DNA from: a bacterium BMS3Abin14
Lineage (GTDB): Bacteria; BMS3Abin14
Direction of reading: 5' to 3'
Length of the DNA: 64,000 nucleotides
NCBI GenBank assembly: GCA_002897695.1
Contig: BDTG01000046.1
Location: forward strand, 1 to 64,000
Position 1 is the first letter of the stretch, and the number at the start of each line of letters is the position of its first letter. The notes under the pieces were generated by a model. It made no database searches, had not been told where the DNA came from, and saw nothing but the letters and a program-made list of their open reading frames with translations. The position numbers and the translations under genes are program-made. Positions 59,397 through 64,000 of the stretch are shown here, one piece after another.

Positions 59397-60959
59397 TCAG
59401 GTCATGTCGATTCCGGCCTCGCGGTACTCCTCAAAGGAAACGGTGAACCGTGCCCCTCCCTTCCTTTCCAGTTCTATTGTACCGCCAAGCTGTTCGACCA
59501 GGAGACTGACCAGCTTCAAGCCGAGAGATTTGATCCTGAAAACATCCAGATCCTTCGGAAAGCCCACACCGTCGTCGGCCACGGATAAAGTATATCTCTT
59601 TTCGCCGTTGGATACGAACCGAACCTTTATAGTTCCGTGCCGGCCTCCAGGAAAAGCATGTTTAAGCGAATTACTCACCAGCTCATTGAGGATCAGGCCG
59701 CATGGAATGGCCGTATCCACGACCATATTGACATCCTCGAGATCCAGCTCAAGGGACAGGGCATCAGGATCGATAATGTAGGATGTGAAAAGATTTTTGA
59801 CAAGGGTCCTGATGTAGTCGGAAAAAACCACACTTGCCAGATCCCTGGCCTGGTACAGTTCCTCGTGGATCAGCGCCATCGTCTTCACCCTGTTCTGGCT
59901 CTCCTTGAAGATGGCTTTAACATCCTCATCCCGGACATAATGGGACTGGAGGTTAAGGAGGCCGGAAACAACCTGCAGGTTGTTCTTCACCCTGTGATGT
60001 ATCTCCTTCAGGAGGATCTCTTTCTCGGCCAGGGAGTCCCTGATCCTGTCCTCGGCCAGCTTGCGGCCCGTGATGTCCCGAATGATGCCCAACACAACCC
60101 CGGAACCTGAAAATTCGAAGAAGTGGGAACTTACCTCCACCGGCACTTTCTCACCGTCCTTCGATACCAGAATTCTTTCGAAGACAGCGCTGCCCACGGT
60201 CCGGAACTTTTCCCCAACCTCAACCAGGTCGGTTATGGACTCCGGCTTGACGAAATCCAGGGGGGTCATTTCCAGGAGTTCCTCCCTGGTGTAGCCGATC
60301 ATGGCGCAAAGCCTGTCGTTCACCTCGAGGACTCTTCCGGGCCGTCCATCCTTCTGGACTTCGTGGAACACAAGGCCATCGTTGGCCTTATTGAAAAGTA
60401 TGCGGTATTTCTCCTCGCTGCTCTTGAGCACCATCTCCAGCCGCTTAAGATCTGTGATGTCCTCCAGAACGCTCAGCGCATGGGACACGTTGCCCTGGTC
60501 GTCAAAAAGGGGCAGGATGGTCTCCTTCGTATATCGCCCGGGAAGTGGGGCGGTGATGTCCTGAGGGCCGATGATCGTCCCCTGCTCAATCACCCTGGTG
60601 AGGTTCCGAATGACTCCTGATTTACCTGGGCCCTCCGGCATGAAATCCTCAGGTTTTTTACCAAGAACCTCGTCCGGGTCAAAGCCGGTGACAGAGCTGA
60701 ATGCGCGGCTGACCCTGACAACCCTCATCTCAGCGTCATGCAGGACGAAGGCCACGGGGGATCCATCCAGCATCTTCTCATCAAGTTCCTGCAACTCCGC
60801 CAGTTTCTTTTTTGCCGACGCCAGATCGGACACATCCCCGGCAACGGCAGGGGCTTTCCCCTTTCCCGGGCGGCCAGGAAAAAGGATCGGCCTGAACAGG
60901 CCGACAGCGAAGGCGCAAGCGGCCCCGATTAAAATGCCGACCAACAAAGATCCTGTCAC
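59397..60959 (-). CDS. PAS-containing sensor histidine kinase (HisKA_2), paralogue
   Basis: 520 residues from GTG at 60959 (AAGGAGG five bases upstream); the ATG at 60986 has its purine tract too close. One N-terminal membrane helix (LLVGILIGAACAFAVGLF), a short coil, two PAS domains (about 55-180 and 180-305), HisKA_2 KEIHHRVKNNLQVVSGLLNLQ and an HATPase domain (LILNELVSNSLKHAFPGG, DDGVGFPKDL, LGLKLVSLLVEQLGG). The kinase halves of this protein and that at 55786-57528 are strikingly alike, so they are duplicates that kept different sensor ends. No receiver or output gene is nearby. Confidence 0.9.
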   Translation of the reverse strand: MTGSLLVGILIGAACAFAVGLFRPILFPGRPGKGKAPAVAGDVSDLASAKKKLAELQELDEKMLDGSPVAFVLHDAEMRVVRVSRAFSSVTGFDPDEVLGKKPEDFMPEGPGKSGVIRNLTRVIEQGTIIGPQDITAPLPGRYTKETILPLFDDQGNVSHALSVLEDITDLKRLEMVLKSSEEKYRILFNKANDGLVFHEVQKDGRPGRVLEVNDRLCAMIGYTREELLEMTPLDFVKPESITDLVEVGEKFRTVGSAVFERILVSKDGEKVPVEVSSHFFEFSGSGVVLGIIRDITGRKLAEDRIRDSLAEKEILLKEIHHRVKNNLQVVSGLLNLQSHYVRDEDVKAIFKESQNRVKTMALIHEELYQARDLASVVFSDYIRTLVKNLFTSYIIDPDALSLELDLEDVNMVVDTAIPCGLILNELVSNSLKHAFPGGRHGTIKVRFVSNGEKRYTLSVADDGVGFPKDLDVFRIKSLGLKLVSLLVEQLGGTIELERKGGARFTVSFEEYREAGIDMT

Positions 60960-61202
60960 CTGCGCCTCCTTATTCCCGGGGGTCATACCCCTTCATTTCA
61001 GCCCCTGGCATTCATCCTATCTTTCCTGCCTTTTTACGGCAATACCTTTTGGTTCCGGTAACCTCGATGCTTCGATACCTTCACTCCCCCTTACTCCCAT
61101 ACCGGCAAGGAGTGTAGAGATGAGTGGTTCCCTATGAACCGGAAATATTATACAGTCGGCCCATGAGTGTTCCCGGCATAGAGGACAGGACAGGCGGCTT
61201 GG

Positions 61203-62246
61203 ATGGGAATTGAACAGAACAGGATCTCCGTGGCCCTGCTGGCCGTGTTGACGACTGTGGCGGTGGGTTTCGTATTGCAGCAGGCCCAGTCCGTAATCCT
61301 TCCTCTGATAATTGCGTGGCTGCTCTCCTTCATTCTGGCGCCTGCCGTCAATATGATAGCAGGAAAGAAGGTCCCCAGACCCATAGCCATTTTACTTGTC
61401 CTGGCCCTGCTCATGGGGATCCTCTACATTGGCATCATTTTCCTCAACGGCCGAATAACTACAGTCATCACCGCGTTTCCAAAATATCATAGCCGGTTCA
61501 ATGAGATTGTCCAGCTTGCGGGCAACAGGTTGAACCTGGTCCATAACCCACTTTCCGACGTGAACTGGATGGTCACCCTGCGCACGTTCCTCGTGAAACT
61601 GTCCGGATCGCTCCTGTTCATTCTGAACAACCTGATTCTCGTGATTATCTTCCTGGTGTTCATCCTCCTCGGCAATCCATATCTCAGGTTCAAGATCAAA
61701 AAAGCCCTCTCAGACGAAAATGCCGGGAAGGTTACCCTCATCATCAACACCATATCTTCCCAGTTCAGCCGCTACCTGGTTATGCAGTTCATCATCAGCC
61801 TTGTCACCGGAGTCCTCGTCTGGCTCTCACTGACCGTAATTGGAGTAGACTTCGCGGTAACGTGGGGTGCGTTGGCTTTTCTCCTCAACTTCATCCCCAC
61901 TATTGGATCCATAATCTCTGCGGTTCCTCCCATTCTCCTTGCGTTCATTCAGTTCTTCCCCGCGTTCTGGCCTGGAGTGGCGACGTTGGCCGCGCTTCTG
62001 ACCATTCACATGATCATCGGAGGCGCCGTCGCACCCAAGGTGGTTGGGGACAGATTGAACCTGAGCCCGGTGGTAATCCTTCTGTCCCTGTTGTTCTGGG
62101 GCTGGCTATGGGGAATTATCGGGGCGCTCCTCTCCGTCCCCATCGCCTCGGCTGTCAAGATCCTGTGCGAAAATGTGGAGGAGTTGAAACCCATAAGCAT
62201 AATGATGGGATCGGGAAAAGCTTACCAGAAGGAATTCTCGGAGTAG
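61203..62246 (+). CDS. AI-2E family transporter (TqsA/PerM-like)
   Basis: 347 residues, about eight membrane helices. Family landmarks: the paired N-terminal helices (VALLAVLTTVAVGFVLQQAQSVILPLIIAWLLSFILAPAVN), GKVTLIINTISSQFSRYLVMQFIISLVTGVLVWLSLTVIGVDFAVTWGALAFLLNFIPTIGSIISAVPPILLAF and the final ALLSVPIASAVKIL. The name reflects E. coli TqsA; many members have other or unknown cargo, including ions. It is convergent with nuoN. Poor ribosome binding site. Confidence 0.85.
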   Translation: MGIEQNRISVALLAVLTTVAVGFVLQQAQSVILPLIIAWLLSFILAPAVNMIAGKKVPRPIAILLVLALLMGILYIGIIFLNGRITTVITAFPKYHSRFNEIVQLAGNRLNLVHNPLSDVNWMVTLRTFLVKLSGSLLFILNNLILVIIFLVFILLGNPYLRFKIKKALSDENAGKVTLIINTISSQFSRYLVMQFIISLVTGVLVWLSLTVIGVDFAVTWGALAFLLNFIPTIGSIISAVPPILLAFIQFFPAFWPGVATLAALLTIHMIIGGAVAPKVVGDRLNLSPVVILLSLLFWGWLWGIIGALLSVPIASAVKILCENVEELKPISIMMGSGKAYQKEFSE

Positions 62247-62299
62247 GATTGGGAGGCCAAGCCGCAGGCGTGCCGGACCGGTGGTGAGATATGCAGTTG

Positions 62300-63775
62300 T
62301 TACATGAGAGACAGGACCGACAGCCTCGCAGCCTCCAGAACGCCGCCCGGCAGAATTCCCAGAATGAGAGTGCCGGTCAATGCCAGAGCTATTCCGGCCC
62401 ATAGGATCAGTGAGCGGGGGGAGACGGCAAACTCGCCCTCGGGCTCTCTCATATACATGAGGACAATAATGCGGAGGTAGTAGAACGCCGCTACAACACT
62501 GTTAAGAAGTCCGATCACGACAAGGGTGTAATACCCCCCCTGTATACCGGCATAAAACACATACAGCTTGGCAGCGAATCCTGCCGTGGGGGGAATCCCC
62601 GCCAGGGAAAGCATGAAGATCATCATGGCCAGCGCAGCGCCCGGCGCCCGTCTGGACAGCCCCTGAAAGTCGTCCAGGTTCTCTCCCGTCATATTCTCAC
62701 GTTTGAGATATATAAGGATCGCAAAAGCGCCGATATTCATGAAAGTGTACGACAGAAGGTAAAACATGACGGAAGATATGGCACGATCAGGCCGGCCGTT
62801 CACCGAAGCAACCACTCCAATAAGGATGTATCCAACATGGGCTATTGAGGAATAGGCCAGCATCCGTTTTACGTTTTTTTGTCTCAGCGCAGTGAGGTTT
62901 CCCAGGGTCATTGTCAATACACTGAGGACAACGACGAGGACCTCCCAGTCCCCCTTCATCTGGGGGAGCGCTTCCATTAAAATTCGGATAAGCGCCGCCA
63001 ACCCGGCTGCCTTGGGACCGGCCGACATAAAGCCTGTCACCGGGGTGGGAGCGCCCTGATATACATCGGGGGTCCACATGTGGAATGGAACAACGGATAT
63101 TTTGAAGGAAAAACCAACCAGCACCATGAACATCCCGGCCAGGAGAGGAACGTCTTTGAGTAACGCCGGATGGGAGTTGATGGCGTCGGCGATTTTATCA
63201 AAATGCGTGCTGCCGGTGACACCGTAAATATAGGACATTCCAAAAAGCGTGATGCAGGTGGCAACAGAGCCCAGAATGAAATATTTCAGCCCGGCCTCGT
63301 TTGATTTAAGATCAGTCCTGAAAAATCCGGCCAGAATATAGAGGGAAATAGAGAGTATCTCCAGGCCCAGGAAGATGGTGATAAGTTCCCTTCCCACGGC
63401 CATTACCATCATTCCGACCGTAGCCAGAAGGAGAAGGGCATAATATTCCGCGTGGTCCCCGGTCCCGCCTTCCTTCATGAAGCGGAGCGAAAGCGTCATG
63501 GTAAGAATCAGCCCGAACAGAAATATCACCTTGAAGAAGGTTGCGTAGGGATCAAGAACAATCGAATTTCCGAAAGTCGAGACGTTAAGACCGGCCTCGG
63601 ACAGGGTCACCGCAAGCGCCACAACAGCCCCGGCCATACCGATAGTAAAGGATGCGCTATGCTTCTTCGTCCGGGTGACCAGTTCCCAAAGAACGACCAG
63701 GAATGCGGTCGCCGTGAGTATCAACTCCGGAGCAATGACCCTGAAATCCGGGATAAGAATAGTCAAACTCTGCAT
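62300..63775 (-). CDS. nuoN: NADH-quinone oxidoreductase subunit N
   Basis: 491 residues, about fourteen membrane helices. Antiporter-like proton channel motifs: LLLATVGMMVMAVGRELITIFLGLEILSISLYIL (conserved Glu), GFSFKISVVPFHMWTPDVYQGAPTPVTGFMS (Lys and His), RMLAYSSIAHVGYILIG, LAGIPPTAGFAAKLYVF. It pumps protons as part of complex I. The start at 63775 follows AAGGA by nine bases; GTG at 63781 is too close. nuoM ends 12 bases upstream, as in the usual L-M-N order, so the rest of the nuo operon should lie beyond the right edge. Confidence 0.93.
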   Translation of the reverse strand: MQSLTILIPDFRVIAPELILTATAFLVVLWELVTRTKKHSASFTIGMAGAVVALAVTLSEAGLNVSTFGNSIVLDPYATFFKVIFLFGLILTMTLSLRFMKEGGTGDHAEYYALLLLATVGMMVMAVGRELITIFLGLEILSISLYILAGFFRTDLKSNEAGLKYFILGSVATCITLFGMSYIYGVTGSTHFDKIADAINSHPALLKDVPLLAGMFMVLVGFSFKISVVPFHMWTPDVYQGAPTPVTGFMSAGPKAAGLAALIRILMEALPQMKGDWEVLVVVLSVLTMTLGNLTALRQKNVKRMLAYSSIAHVGYILIGVVASVNGRPDRAISSVMFYLLSYTFMNIGAFAILIYLKRENMTGENLDDFQGLSRRAPGAALAMMIFMLSLAGIPPTAGFAAKLYVFYAGIQGGYYTLVVIGLLNSVVAAFYYLRIIVLMYMREPEGEFAVSPRSLILWAGIALALTGTLILGILPGGVLEAARLSVLSLM

Positions 63776-63787
63776 GGGCACTTTTCC

Positions 63788-64000
63788 TTAATTCAACCCC
63801 TCAACCGGGGGGAGAGCGTTAACGCCGTTGAACGTAATGGAATGCCGATCCACATTCACAGCCAACTTGACCGCGGAAGAATCCACATCCAGGCCGGCGG
63901 ATTGCGCCTTTTTCAGCTCGATCCGTGCGGATTTGGCTGATTCCACCCGCAAGACCACCTGTTTCGCCGCCGGTTCAATAATTTTCAGAAACGGTTTGGG
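63788..64000 (-). CDS. nuoM: NADH-quinone oxidoreductase subunit M, C-terminus (partial)
   Basis: The open frame entering from the right edge reads PKPFLKIIEPAAKQVVLRVES and stops at 63788. PKPFL...EP is the typical C-terminal turn after the last helix of NuoM, and its position just before nuoN fits. After it come about 48 hydrophilic residues (KSARIELKKAQSAGLDVDSSAVKLAVNVDRHSITFNG...), longer than the usual NuoM tail. Only 70 codons are visible, so subunit identity rests mostly on context. Confidence 0.65.
   Translation of the reverse strand, partial: PKPFLKIIEPAAKQVVLRVESAKSARIELKKAQSAGLDVDSSAVKLAVNVDRHSITFNGVNALPPVEGLN

Noticed and set aside
1-64000. Prophage, insertion sequence, rRNA or tRNA genes
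   Set aside because: No transposase, integrase, phage structural gene, rRNA segment or tRNA cloverleaf was recognised on either strand; small RNAs without strong motifs could be missed by eye.

Overview
The window reads as a chromosomal segment of a Gram-negative bacterium, GC-rich and gene-dense. It has a TolC-type outer-membrane channel, NADH dehydrogenase complex I, an oxygen-sensitive ThiH-type thiamine route, an ArsS-type arsenosugar cluster, a Tal-Pgi-type glucose-6-phosphate isomerase and many PAS kinases. Together these suggest a Deltaproteobacteria (Desulfobacterota)-like lineage. This placement is inference from gene content only; there is no rRNA or tRNA in the window to test it.

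Left end (1-5240): small accessory genes mostly read leftward. They are two conserved hypotheticals (DUF1841-like, DUF6155-like), a HigA antitoxin beside a stump of HigB, a PIN toxin frameshifted in a G8 tract with its AbrB-type antitoxin and a perfect palindromic operator, a Fic AMPylase with its inhibitory motif, and a small membrane protein. A repeat-rich non-coding stretch follows. It ends in what looks like a complete small-RNA unit: a canonical sigma-54 promoter, about 87 nt, and a strong intrinsic terminator with a CU-rich loop resembling an anti-Shine-Dalgarno sequence.

5242-15994: an arsenosugar-type operon on the minus strand (radical SAM ArsS, VTT membrane protein, MerA-like flavoprotein, and a fusion of the two arsenosugar glycosyltransferase families). 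Then come glucose-6-phosphate isomerase, a decayed TSUP permease, a SWIM zinc-finger mini-protein, glucokinase and a second MerA-like flavoprotein.

16052-27716: an ECF sigma factor/anti-sigma pair divergent from a secreted VWA protein; a TPP riboswitch with terminator controlling thiG-thiH-thiS-thiE; a SelD-associated-type FAD protein overlapping a ferritin-like protein; class I fructose bisphosphatase; and a large protein of a family I cannot assign.

27840-31536: an intact LexA with a good sigma-70 promoter, followed by wrecked dinB/imuB-like and dnaE2-like genes. Both have lost their catalytic palm regions and dnaE2 has also lost its N-terminus, so the SOS mutagenesis cassette is dead. A truncated FHA gene lies just upstream.

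31564-40891: tetR-tolC-emrA-emrB-MFS efflux operon with a palindromic operator before tetR, then a patatin-like phospholipase and a DedA-PAP2-LssY_C fusion that carries an in-frame palindromic repeat.

41143-46364: a tight five-gene phospho-signalling operon (FHA; membrane-FHA-VWA; FHA; Ser/Thr kinase with PEGA domain; LysM-TPR protein). It is the best candidate for a little-described system.

46405-64000: thioesterase, cupin, queuosine-tRNA-mannosyltransferase-like protein, class II aldolase, RlmKL, a chemoreceptor next to a PhnD-like binding protein, YajQ, two HisKA_2 PAS kinases flanking an ABC-F ATPase, an AI-2E-family transporter, nuoN, and the 3' end of nuoM running off the edge. Small palindromic repeats and genes with internal deletions recur across the window.
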